From NCBI GenBank assembly GCA_039621445.1, contig CP154957.1, positions 35,656,227 to 35,720,226 of the forward strand: a DNA stretch of 64,000 nt, read 5' to 3'. Origin of the DNA: Euglena gracilis. Taxonomy: Eukaryota; Euglenida; Euglenophyceae; Euglenales. Position numbers and translations under genes: made by a program. Within the stretch, counting starts at the first letter, position 1; the number at the start of each line of letters is the position of its first letter. Positions 23,161 through 33,671 of the stretch are shown here, piece by piece. The notes beneath the pieces were generated by a model that searched no databases, was not told the DNA's origin, and worked only from the letters and a program-made list of their open reading frames with translations.

Positions 23161-23486
23161 GGACTGCAGCACTGGATGAGAGACTGTCTCCTCTGTCACC
23201 CATCACTCCCTCCCTGTCGGGTGCCTGAGAACACCCAACCCGTCCAAAGCGACTGCTTCAGTGCCGAAATCATTCGGGACCTATTTTGTGAAAGGCATGC
23301 CCAAGACAAACGGAAATATATGCGACTTCGTCCCAGGAGGCCCGAATGGGTGACATCCCCCTCTGATGGGCGGTTGGAAGTAGTAGTAAGGCAAAAGCCG
23401 ACGTTTTTGTGAGTCCCTCCAGTTGCAGGTTCCTATCGATTTTGCTTTGCTTTGTTTGTTGGTTGTCCTTGCAAACGCCCCTTGTG

Positions 23487-23570
23487 GGAAACCAACTTCT
23501 CAACGGGAGATCTCGGCGATCTCAAGGATATGGACATTGATGTGGAGGAAAATGAGGTGTCAAAGACCTG
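23487..23570 (+). CDS. Possible terminal exon, copy 2
   Basis: Counterpart of 18,690-18,773. It reads WETNFSTGDLGDLKDMDIDV and ends ENEVSKT-stop, with the following 3' sequence also duplicated. Confidence 0.3.
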
Positions 23571-23943
23571 ATCCATCTCACCTTTTGTGTTATGTGTATT
23601 CTATATGGATGCAAATGAATACGTCATCCCATGTATAACATTTCGTTAAAAAATGGGATTTTGTGATTGCCAAAAAAACTATGCTAGATATACATTGATA
23701 AATATATCGATAAAAATATAACCTTAAATAAATAAATATTAATGTTTGAAATACAAAAATATGACGTTCAATCATAAAATATTTCAATTACACACCACTG
23801 CAAGATGGTTCAAAAATATTATGAAGAATTTCTTTTTTAAAAAATAGGCAACATATATGATTTTTTGAACTCAAAAGGCAAGCAGAATTGGAGGTATCCT
23901 TTGACACGTGTACATGAAGCAAGCTATTCACCAAACTCTGAAT

Positions 23944-24316
23944 CAGGCTTTTGCTTAAAGACCCTGGGGGGGGTACTGGCTGGCCAATCGGCTAGACACT
24001 GGAAAAAGTGGATTAGCTAGACTCCCCCCCCGGGGGGTCTAGCTAGTCCACTTTTTCCAGTGTCTAGGGTCCCCCGAACCGGAAAAATGAGGTTTTTAAT
24101 AGGTTTTTGGCTGATTTTGTTCCAAAAATTCCCAAAAAGAGCCAAAAAACGGGAATTTTTGGCCATTTTGGGGGTCCCAAATTTTTTTTTCACTAGCTAG
24201 CCCTGCTAGCAGACCCCCACCCGGGGGGGGGGTCTGCTAGAAATCCCACTAGCCAAATTTGGACTAGCTGCAGTCCGGGGGGGGGGGGGTACTGCAATCC
24301 CTTAAGCAAAAGCCTG
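23944..24316. mobile_element. 373-bp TIR element with 8-bp target duplication
   Basis: The ends are inverted repeats CAGGCTTTTGCTTAA / TTAAGCAAAAGCCTG. Flanks CTCTGAAT (23936-23943) and CTCCGAAT (24317-24324) form an 8-bp target duplication with one mismatch, and duplication unit 1 shows the empty site at about 19,436. Inside are nested G-tract/C-tract palindromes around TGGCTGATTTTGTTCC. No coding. An 8-bp duplication fits hAT-like mobilisation, an inference only. Confidence 0.8.
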
Positions 24317-25055
24317 CTCCGAATGCAGCCCATAAAACATTTTGCTTGGCTTTTTTATTCTGAATGATTTTTCTAGCGGGAGAAATTATATCCAATTATC
24401 TTCTCATAATGATGCAAATTATGGAATCACTGGAATGGACCAAATAATGCAGAAATTGAGAATGCATGGTGCATTTATCCAGACACTGACAATTGTCTCT
24501 AAAGAAAGCCATGGTTCATGAAGTTTGCAATGGACGAATTCGGCGAAATATCCTCAAATGTGAGTATTTTTTTCTGATGGAGATCTCAATGAACAGAAGC
24601 CCCCGGGTTTCTGTTTGGACAAATGGTCAAAAGCTGTGTACTTCTGCTGCAATGAGTGCTTTCATGTGGGCTCATCTCACTGTATGCGTCAACTGACAAA
24701 AAAATTAAAACGAGAAAAATTTGGGGCTTCAGAAAATCCTATACTTCTCAGACATCTCGGTTCCAGATAAACGGGGTTTTGAGCTTTGGGGCCCTGCCCA
24801 CACTCTTCTTTTTTTGTGTTTGAATTCTGCCAGGAAACGACGGTGACGGTTTGGGTGCATTTATTTGGAGGGTGCAGAATGCATGCAACAACATGCACAG
24901 TCAGATATGCATCCCGTGTGGCATTGTGTAAACTTGCCTTGTGCTTTCGGCTTCAAACCTCCAAGAAGGTACCCAATCCGTATCTGTTTTGTACAAGTAA
25001 GTGGGGGTGGATATTTTGCTCATATGAGTTTTGCCTTTTGCGTATCTGAGCTCAC

Positions 25056-25640
25056 TCCTTCAGTAATATGTTTTGAACTTGGGTCCAGGTCAGCCCAGCC
25101 GGAAATTTTTTGGCACAAAACACGAAAATTTTGGGAAATGTCATAATAATAAATGTCTCCTCTTGACGTGAAAGAGAGCCAGGCATGCCCCCGGTTTGGC
25201 TGGGGCTGACCGGACACTTGGCTTCTAAACTGTTCCCCAACACTGCAACCTCCATCCTATTTGCCACGCCATCAGCTCCTGGGACTGGTCGACTTCTTGG
25301 AGGGGGTGGGTGAGGGGGCGTCTAGACTTACCGAAAGTGCTGCAGATTTTGTTTGCCAATCCCACTGCGTCGGAACTGAAAATCTGATGAACTGAATCGA
25401 AACAGAACTGGCCATCTGGTTGAGGTGCAGGAGGAGAGATTGCAGTGAAATGCACACATCAATATCGAGGAGGCAACCAACAGCTTATCGACAGAAACCA
25501 CATCAGATGGCAGGGGTGCTTCTTGAAGAAGAAAGGCGTAAAGACATCACCATTGGATGCAGAGGATGCTGTCAACAGACGGGGTCGGCGGTGGATGCTG
25601 GAGATGCGATTTGCGCTTCCACCACGGCTCTTCCGCAAAA
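25056..25640 (-). CDS. Unknown spliced gene in tandem duplicate, copy 2 (partial)
   Basis: Exons 25551-25640, 25332-25415 and 25056-25216 correspond to the unit-1 exons at a constant offset of 4713 bases. All three donors are intact (GTGATG, GTAAGT, GTGAGC) and the reading frame is unbroken. Upstream, a poly-A/T expansion near 25,665-25,676 lengthens the pyrimidine tract of the first intron compared with copy 1. Function is unknown. Confidence 0.48.
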
Positions 25641-26059
25641 CTGGGCAGAAACTTGCCCAAGGTAAAAAAAAAAGCGTACAGCTCGATTTGCAATTCTGCC
25701 TCATGTATCGGGGCAGATGGCGGGTGGCCCGTACTTGCGTCCGCTGTGCCTTCGGTCCCACCTTCCTCTGGCCCACAGACCAGCCCCTGGCCAGTAGGTT
25801 TTCCACACAAGCTGGTTGCAGGCTGACTTTTGAGAAAGCTGGCCGCGATGTTGCCATTCCAGCAGCTGCAACGTCAGCCTCCGATTGGCCATTTTTTGCC
25901 ACACAGAAAGCCTGCCATATCATTTCTGCTTCAATCTCAAACCCATCAGGCACAAAGCTGCACGAAGGCCGGGCAGGCAGGCAGAGCAGTTGGCGAAAGA
26001 GCAGAACGCCTTTGCTGTGACGGAGGCAGCGGGGCCAGTAATCAGACTCCTGTTGGCAA

Positions 26060-26435
26060 TTTTTTTTATTATGGATTTTTTCTTGACCGACCTGGGCCCG
26101 AAAAAAAACTTCATTTTTCAGGTTCCCAAAAGTATTGAATTTATTCCTTTGGCGCTTCGCACCATGTGTAAATTGGTGTAAATTGACATTTAGCATGTTT
26201 TTTGCACCTCAAAAATCGAAAAATTTTGGAAATTTTATTATTTATGTGTGTGAATTTGGGATTTTGGGTAATTCTTCAGTGAAAAATTTTACCGTCTCCA
26301 GCACTTCGCGCCGTCAGGGGGGGGTCTTTTTTGGGGGGGTCTTATTTTGGATTTTTGCTCGATCGGCCCAGGAGGGGTCTATCTTTGGGGGGGGGTCGTA
26401 TTTTTTGGGGGTCTTATTTTTTTGGGGTTACATAT
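26060..26435. repeat. G-tract (GGGGGGTCTTATTTT) repeat block
   Basis: Begins with a copy of the 5120-5200 inverse (GGATTTTTTCTTGACCG), then repeats GGGGGGTCTTATTTT-type units around GATCGGCCCAGGAGGGG. Present only in unit 2. Related blocks occur at 28,830, 50,410, 57,300 and 59,735. Confidence 0.55.
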
Positions 26436-26449
26436 ACACATACATATAC

Positions 26450-26531
<82 letters not shown>

Positions 26532-26570
26532 GTATACGTATACATATACATATACATACATATACATTGA
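26430..26570. repeat. (ATACAT)n microsatellite
   Basis: Long regular ATACAT array. The Tyr/Thr/His/Ile open frames over it are not genes. Confidence 0.95.
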
Positions 26571-27082
26571 CACGGACTTACGTGTACACACATGCACATG
26601 CACAAACAAATAAATGCATATGCACACATGGACTCACATACAAATACGTAACACACATGGCAGCCTTTAAATACTGGGAACCCCCACTGGGGCAGTAATT
26701 AAACGAGAATGTTTACCTCCGCATTTGGCCCAGACCTCCAATTTCGACTGCATTTTCGGGTTGTCTCTGGGAGATGTCTTGGACAAATATGAAATGCGGA
26801 AATCCCACTCCATATAAAATGTAGGGTTAGGGGTTAAGGAATTGGGTAAGGGTTACGAGTTTGGCCAAATTAGGGGGAAAATCAGGCCTAATTCAGGCCG
26901 AATTCTAGACCCAATTTTGGAATACCTCCTGACACTAACCCAACCCTCACCACAATCCCTTCCGGAGCGACAGTCGGAACCCTAACCATACACCTGAAAA
27001 TATTGGAAAACACCAAAAAAATGCGAAGAAAACCCCCTTCAGCTTGTGCTAAGAAAAAACGTGGACCCCGGTCCCCATCTGA

Positions 27083-27120
27083 CTACTGCTCCCCCCCGGG
27101 GGGGGGGGGGTGCAGTAGTT
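27083..27120. repeat. CTACTGC-C7-G13-GCAGTAG hairpin
   Basis: Perfect short inverted repeat CTACTGC / GCAGTAG around a C-run/G-run centre, followed by GACTGCCACATACAT, which resembles the ends of the neighbouring ATGGCAGC elements. Confidence 0.55.
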
Positions 27121-27305
27121 AGAGACTGCCACATACATAAGGATGCACAATCATAAATGTTCACATTTACGTGTATGTTTACATATAACGTATATGCATA
27201 TAAACGTTGCATAACGTATATATACATATAAATACACATTTACCGTGCATGAATGTGTTTGTGGAAGATTCCATGACGGGTATTTTCAGAGGAGAGTGCC
27301 GCTGG

Positions 27306-27393
27306 GCTGAAGAAGGAGAAGAAGATGGCGGCGGAGGTGGAGCACAGCCTTTCCGCCCAGCAGCGGGCGGAGGCACTGGACGAGAGACTGCAA
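27306..27393 (+). CDS. Coiled-coil exon, copy 2
   Basis: Duplicate of the 23,062 exon with an in-frame four-codon difference near its start. The shared part VEHSLSAQQRAEALDERLQ is identical. Confidence 0.38.
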
Positions 27394-27693
27394 ATCTGTT
27401 CCCTCTGCTTCCTTTCTTGCCCATCACTCCCTGTGTGTCGGTGCCTAAGAACACCCAAGCCGTCCACAGTGACTGCTTCAATGCCGAAATCGACCGGGAT
27501 CTATTTGGTCTCTTGTTGATAATGAAAAAAAGCATACATATACATTATATGTACATGTATTGGCATGTGTATATGTTGCAGGTGTGGCCTTTGATACCCC
27601 GGGGGGTACATACACATACACATACACATATGCATATGCATATACATATGCATATACATACACATACACATATACATATGCAAATACATATAC

Positions 27694-27859
27694 ATGGCAG
27701 CATCACTCTTAATGGCCCCACCTAACACTAATCTATAAGTTAAAACTAATTCCTAACCCTAACCCTATTCCATCAACAACCCAAAATTTTCTGCGGACCT
27801 CCTGATCACTCTGAATGCCCCCCCCCCCCACAGGGGGGCATTCAGAGTGATGCTGCCAT
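27694..27859. mobile_element. 166-bp hairpin element, ends ATGGCAGCATCACTCT
   Basis: Both ends read ATGGCAGCATCACTCT inward (about 23 bp inverted with two mismatches). The interior contains CCTAACCCTAACCCTATTCC as in the 19,030 element. It sits inside an ATACAT microsatellite. Confidence 0.65.
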
Positions 27860-27866
27860 ATACATA

Positions 27867-28229
27867 CCTCCCCCCCCCCAAGCCCAATGAAAACTAAGGT
27901 GACAATCTAGACGGTCCGAACGGGGGGCGTTCATTGGACATGGGTGTTCACTAATTCTGTCACCTTCTCAGTGTAGCCTTGAAACGTGCATGAACAGTGC
28001 ACGCGTAATCGCTCAACAATGAACGGCAAATGCATATCCGTTTGTTTGCAGACGGTCAAACATTACCACCAAAAGAAAACTGGGAGGAACTCATTTGCAA
28101 GGAGAGGACAAGCAACAAAGCAATATTTCCTTGCCGACGCAAAAAAAAGTATATGGTGACAATCTAGACGGTCCGAACACCCCCTGTTCATTGGGCAAGG
28201 GTGTTCATTGGGCTTGGGGGGGGGGGAGG
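27867..28229. mobile_element. 363-bp TIR element, copy A
   Basis: Inverted ends of about 28 bp (CCTCCCC...AAGCCCAATGAA and its mirror image). A 24-base phrase starting GGTGACAATCTAGACGGTCC occurs just inside each end in direct orientation. Near-identical to 29,098-29,461. No coding. Confidence 0.75.
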
Positions 28230-28829
28230 TACACATATGCATATACATATACAGAAACATATACATATACATATACACATACATATACATATACATATAC
28301 ATATCCATATCCATATCCATATACACATGCCTTTAGCATTCCAACAGCCACAAGCTCGTGGATATTTGTATTAATTTGCAGTTTTGCAGTATTTTGTGTA
28401 CTTTTTTTTGGGATTTTGTGAAATTTGCGCAATTTTGCAGAATTTCGCCATCTGAAATAATTTTCTGAAACATGATGCAGGTGCCTGGTGAAATTCAATT
28501 TTAATTGGCATTGATAGCCACTTTGGGTTTTTCTTTTTTGGCTTAAATAAGAGAGGTTGGTGGAGAGGAAAGGACAAGCAGGAGAGAAATTATTTACCAT
28601 ATTTTATTTTTTCCATGGAAAACAAACATGATACTTCAAAGTTGATACTTGACAGAAAACCCTCTGAACAACGCTCATAGATAGGAGAGGATTTCATTTG
28701 TAATAATTTGTGGCTGTTTGGGTCATTCGTAATTTTTTGTGATTGTTCAAGGTAATTTGTGCCACTTCGTGATTAATTGTGACCACTGCTGGCACCAATT
28801 TGTGGGGATTCCGGGTACCTAACACATGA

Positions 28830-29070
28830 ATAACCCCCCCCCTCACTTATAACCCCCCCGGGGGTTATAGGATCCTGTTTAGTGGTTGGCCCCGAGGGGG
28901 GGGTTATAAGTGGGGGGGGTTACAACCTTGGCGGTTCTCTTTGCCTTCTCATGTCTTCCCGGGGGGGGGGGTTATAAGTCACGGTTTAGTGGTTGGGTCC
29001 GAGGGGGGGGGTTATAAGTGGGGGGGGTTATAGGATGGGGGGGTTATAAGTGGGGGGTCGGGTTTACACA
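28830..29070. repeat. G-tract (GTTATAAGT) repeat block
   Basis: C-run and G-run units separated by CTTATAA/TTATAAG, with GGTTGG(C/T)CCGAGGGGGG repeated twice. Same architecture as the 59,735 and 30,380 blocks. Confidence 0.55.
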
Positions 29071-29097
29071 GCGTTCAATTGAGATTTTTGGTAGGTA

Positions 29098-29461
29098 CCT
29101 CCCCCCCCCCCAAGCCCAATGAACACTAAGGTGACAATCTAGACGGTCCGAACGGGGGGCGTTCATTGGACATGGGTGTTCACTAATTCTGTCACCTTCT
29201 CAGTGTAGCCTTGAAACGTGCATGAACAGTGCACGCGTAATCGCTCAACAATGAACGGCAAGTGCATATCCGTTTGTTTTCAGACGGTCAAACATTACCA
29301 CCAAAAGAAAACTGGGAGGAACTCATTTGCAAGGAGAGGACAAGCAACAAAGCAATATTTCCTTGCCGACGCAAAAAAAAGTATATGGTGACAATCTAGA
29401 CGGTCCGAACACCCCCTGTTCATTGGGCAAGGGTGTTCATTGGGCTTGGGGGGGGGGGAGG
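29098..29461. mobile_element. 364-bp TIR element, copy B
   Basis: Second copy of the 27,867 element, differing at only a few positions. The flanking sequence is unrelated, so it moved independently and was not carried along in a segmental duplication. Confidence 0.75.
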
Positions 29462-29904
29462 CACCACAACTTTCATCTTGCCCAAATCGCCGAACCAGCT
29501 GTTCCTTCTACCAACGAGACAAAAATACTTACACTTGTGACTGGTTGACATTCATTATCTTCCTGTTACAACGATATTGTCCTGTACTGTCACCATTTTA
29601 CAGAGTGTTTGTTCAATAATGATAGACCTTGCACTTGTGGTAGGCTGGCAATACGGAAAAAACCCACCACTTGCTTCCTGTTTTTTTTTGTGTTTTCTGG
29701 TTTGTCCTTCCCTCTGCGAGATTTGAGGGTGATGTGGAGTGCACTGTGAAATGAGGCCTTGACCGTATCGTCGCCAGAAGAAAGAATAATTAAATACAAT
29801 GGGAAGAGAGATTTGTTTGCAGTGCCTAGTGCACATCAAAATCTTAACAACTTCAGCACGCAAGAGAGAAGAGAAGAGAAGAAGAAGAAGAAGAAGAAGA
29901 AAAG

Positions 29905-30210
29905 ATGGGCTGGCGTACAGCCGCCCTATTGGTGGCTCTTGCCACATTGGAGGTTCCGAGTTGTTCTCATTTTTTTTTTATTCTTCCACTCCTTTCGTTT
30001 TCATTGGGGTTTCAGCCACCAATCTTACCAATTCTTGTACATTTTCCACTTTTGACGTTTATCAATCATCCAACATTTCAAATTCCATTCACACTTCACA
30101 AAATTTGCTCTGAGGTTTCATTCGCAACTGCCTTCCTGGGGATGGCTCCAGCTGCTTCTGGGACCACGTCTGAGTCTTTGCCACCTTCAATGCAAGATAA
30201 TTGTAATTTT
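29905..30210 (+). CDS. Possible signal-peptide exon of a small secreted protein
   Basis: After a GA-rich stretch, an ATG opens MGWRTAALLVALATLE, a good signal-peptide core. A GT at 29,952 and a TTTCAG after a T-rich tract (about 30,015) could bound a short intron; the sequence beyond is Thr/Asn/Ser-rich in one frame. The alternative is the unspliced 102-codon frame. No homology recognised. Confidence 0.3.
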
Positions 30211-30379
30211 TAAAAAAAAATGAATTCACTTGCTTGCCGGGTGAATGTTCTTCTCGCGCACATTTGTTTCAAACTGGACTCCATAATGTCCAGCGACGTT
30301 ATCGTCCAACTTCATGAACTAACCCCAGCCGTGTCAGGGACAATATAATCTGGCACATTTGCATTCTACACTTGGTTGC

Positions 30380-30740
30380 ATTACCCCCCCCCCCAAATAT
30401 AAAGCCCCCCCAAATATAAAGCCCCCCCTGAGGGTTTGGTTTTGCCGCCCAAATATAAGATCCCCCCCAATGTGGAGCCAGATGGTGTCATTCAGGAAAA
30501 AGTAGAAAAATTTTTGGTGGCCACAACATTTTTTTTCATCAGAAATGCTCCATTTTGGATAAGAATTGCACATTTTTAGGAAAAATAGCCAGTACACAAC
30601 GAAAATTTGCCATGAAATTTGGTATTTGGCCAGAATTGAAGGCCCCCGGAAGCCATAGAGGCCACAAAAAAGTTTGATCCCCCCCCAAATATAAAGCCCC
30701 CCCCCCCTAAAGCTGGGGGTCTTTATATTTGGGCTCCTGT
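30380..30740. repeat. C-tract (AAATATAAAG) inverted block
   Basis: C-runs separated by AAATATAAAG on the left. The inverse (CTTTATATTTGGG) closes the block at about 30,718-30,735. Internal GAGGGTTTGGTTTTGCCGCC parallels the CGAGG core of the related blocks. Confidence 0.55.
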
Positions 30741-31076
30741 AGAACGTCTTCCTGAGAAAGTCAATGAAGAGAGGAGGGTAAATAAAACCCCCTGCAACTT
30801 GCTCAGGCCGTTTCACTGCCGACTCACTGCGACCTGCGTTGACGATGAATGCCAGGAGGCCCTCCCTTCCTTAGGGTTTCCTGCTCAGCCCCCCCTTTCC
30901 CCATCAGCCCTCCCTTGGGATGGCTGGACCACAACCCAGCTCAGGACGCACGCACAAGCGTCAAGCAAATCGACGTTCAACGATCTTTGAATGAAACTGT
31001 ATGAATGGTCCAAAGACTGTCAGATAACGCAACAAAAGCTGTTTCCCCAGGTGATCTTTTCTTTTGCTGATGCATA

Positions 31077-31295
31077 TCATGTTGCCATTAGAACCGCCAT
31101 CTGAAGGCGCGAATCTTTTGTTCTTTTTTGAATTTCTTCAGGCATCAGAACTTCGAACGAAAGCCAAATTTTGAATATCTGGCTGGCGATGTAGCTGGCG
31201 TTGGAAGTAGATGGGACACCAAGACGACATGCTAACAGCCTTTTGCGTTGTTGGACGAATCGAGGTAAGCCAATGCAAGCCCCAAAGACAATCAT
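31077..31295 (-). CDS. Hypothetical exon or ORF
   Basis: A non-repetitive 72-codon frame (PRFVQQRKRLLACRLGVPS ... ASQIFKIWLSFEVLMPEEIQ) ending at a natural stop. Basic then amphipathic. Not recognised, and no splice partners found. Confidence 0.28.
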   Translation of the reverse strand: MIVFGACIGLPRFVQQRKRLLACRLGVPSTSNASYIASQIFKIWLSFEVLMPEEIQKRTKDSRLQMAVLMAT

Positions 31296-31299
31296 GGCT

Positions 31300-32395
31300 T
31301 AATTGCCACCCATGTTCCTTGTGGCTCCCCAACGTTTCAACCTTGATCATCTTTTCCCCGCCAGGTTCTTAGCTGATAGATCATGGGGTTGAAAATACAT
31401 GCCCTGCTTGAAGCAAATGCTCAAAGCAGCAAAGCAGCTTCTTGAAATCACAAATGCAAAACTCTACTATCACTGAACGCAAAACAAAGAGAGGGTGGGG
31501 AACACTAAACAATTTACGCTCCTGCCCCTCCCAAAAAAAACAAATGAGGGGCAAGGGTGCATTACTAGGTCTCCTTGCAACAGACACACATTGCGCATTC
31601 TCCAGTTTTTTTTGTTTATTTTTCCTGGTCGAAAATCTTTTTGTTTATTTTTCCTGGTCGAAAATCTCCCCCCACTTTTTAGCCTGAAAACAGGAAAATT
31701 GGACCTGGGAGATCATCACCCCCAATTTTTTTGGGATTTCTCGAAGGGAATACATATAACGGTACACAAAACCAGTATGATGCGAAGCGGGGAAAGAAGG
31801 GTGCTCATCTCACCTCAACTCCGAAGGTTTTTGTGAAAATTTTTGGAGGTCGGGAGGGAGAAAAAATGGGAAAACACCTATTGACCCACATTTTGGGGGG
31901 AAACAATCTTTTTTTTTTGGCATCAATTCCCCGACTGTTGTCACGACCTTTTGACTTGGCTTCACTGGGGGACTTGGTCGACTATTCCACCCCGGTTTTT
32001 GGCTCCGTGGGGGGGGAATCGGCTTTCCATGGTTTGGTGATGATGGATCCACTTACACATCTGGTTCCAGACCACAATTCCCATAGATGCTTCTGTAAGT
32101 GATCCCGAAGAGTAACCGCGTGTGCACACCCTCCCCCTCCCCTCCCACCTGACATTGTGGGCGTCAAATTGGCACATAGTGGAAGTAGCAGCGGGCACAC
32201 CTGCACAGCAGGCGCCTCACATGCCCCACGGCCAAAGAGGGGTGTGGCAGGTGCGCTGTGCCAAGCTTGATATTAGTTCAACGACTGCTCATAAAACCTA
32301 TGATGGGTCCTTGAGCAATAGCCTGCTATGAATTTTTAGCCTGCTGTGAATTTTTGAATGTACTGGAAAATGGGTTTTTTTTTGCTTAAGAACGC
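31300..32395. other. No convincing gene
   Basis: Contains a direct 27-base repeat (TTTATTTTTCCTGGTCGAAA at 31,614 and 31,642) and otherwise unremarkable sequence with short open frames only. Confidence 0.4.
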
Positions 32396-32399
32396 CCTG

Positions 32400-32466
32400 A
32401 GAAGGAGGAGGAGGAAGAGGAGGAAGAGGAGGAAGAGGAGGAAGAGGAGGAGGAGGAGGAGGAGGA
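32400..32466. repeat. (GGAGGAAGA)n purine repeat
   Basis: Uninterrupted GGA/AGA repeats on the plus strand. Confidence 0.95.
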
Positions 32467-32534
32467 GAAACACCCAATTTCCTTGATGATATTTGTTACA
32501 TATTGAAAGGATAACTTGTTATTGGCTGTATTGC

Positions 32535-32830
32535 CCTGGGGAGGGGGTCCACTGGCTAACCATTTTGCCAGACCCTAGACCCTGGAAAAAAGGACTGGCT
32601 AGACCCCCCTCCTCTCCGGTGGTGGGGGGAGTCCAGGGGTCCCCCTGGCTGGAAAAAATTTCCTCCGGCGCTGTGTGCCGAGGTGGAAATGAGATTTTTA
32701 ATGCATCTTTGGCTGATTTTGTTCCAAAAAAAATCCCCAAAATGGCCAAAATGGGCATTTTTGGCCAGTTTTTGGCGCTTCCAGTTGGGTCAATAAAAAA
32801 TATTTTTTCACTGGGGTCCACTGGGATTTC
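32535..32830. mobile_element. Relative of the 23,944 element
   Basis: Shares with it the phrases CTAGAC(A/C)CTGGAAAAA, TGGCTGATTTTGTTCCAAAA and CATTTTTGGCCA in the same order, and G/C-tract palindromes. Its ends are not clearly defined. Confidence 0.5.
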
Positions 32831-33074
32831 TGCTCACACCACACTCCCTCGAACTCCCTCGAACATGCCTCACGTCAGGCAGTGCAGCAAAGCAGCTGTG
32901 CACAATCAGATGCATCTTTTTGTGCAATGTTTTTTGCCAAAAAAAAAAAGAGTCAGGGCGTTTCACATGGGACGGGACGGTACGTTTTTCTTGTTAAGGA
33001 GCACCCTTAGACCTAAGGGCCAGCAAATGGCTGGTCTGGGCCAGGCTTTTTTAAGTGAGATGCCCACCCACGGG

Positions 33075-33300
33075 GGGGGGGTGCCAGGGGCAGGCACCCT
33101 ACAGCACCCCATCTGACCCCCCCAGGGGGGGTAGGGTTTTGGGGGGTGCCTGCCCCTAGCAGGAACCCCCCTCTCCGACCCCGGCGCCGAAGGCGTCAGG
33201 GACTCGGAAAAGGCCATTTTCAATGAAAAAAATTTGGGTCCCCCCCCCCGGGGGGTGTGCCTGCTAGGGGCAGGCACCCTATAGCACCTACCCATCCCCC
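33075..33300. repeat. Inverted repeat GGGGCAGGCACCCTA
   Basis: GGGGCAGGCACCCTA (about 33,088) is followed by its inverse TAGGG...GGGTGCCTGCCCC (about 33,130-33,158), and a third copy lies at about 33,268. Embedded in C/G tracts. Confidence 0.65.
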
Positions 33301-33671
33301 CCTTCCCCCCCGATCAGTAAAAAAAGCCTGGTCTGGGCATCGAATGGGGTCGAAAATTACAAGGTCAAGAAACGGTGGATAGGGGATGGTTCGAAGATGC
33401 CAAAAAGCATTTTTTCTCTCCCCTGAAGTCACCTGTTTTTGCCAAAATAGATTTTTCCTATGAATTGCTTAAGCATTGCTTAAGGGTTTGCAGTACACCC
33501 GGGGGAGGGGGGGGGCTGGACTGCAGCGGTTAGTTTTTTTGCCCTTTTATTCAGGAGTGGGTTTCTTTCTTTTACACCACACATCTCATCAATGAAATAC
33601 AATGGACTTCCCCATGGGTATTTGCTGATGTGTGTGCTTAACGTTCATTTACAATTAATTATTTTATTTGC

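Larger units (their letters stand above)
18682..23300. repeat. Tandem duplication, unit 1
   Basis: Blocks at 18,682-18,970, 19,370-21,330, 21,925-22,320 and 22,970-23,290 recur in the same order in unit 2 (23,487-27,530), offset about 4.7 kb and mostly above 95% identical by eye. Differences are mainly insertions: unit 1 carries the 19,030-19,335 hairpin and the minisatellite at 21,565-21,720. Confidence 0.85.
23487..27530. repeat. Tandem duplication, unit 2
   Basis: Direct copy of unit 1. Unit-2-specific insertions are the 23,944-24,316 TIR element and the G-tract block at about 26,060-26,435. Copy-specific indels show the duplication predates those insertions. Confidence 0.85.
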
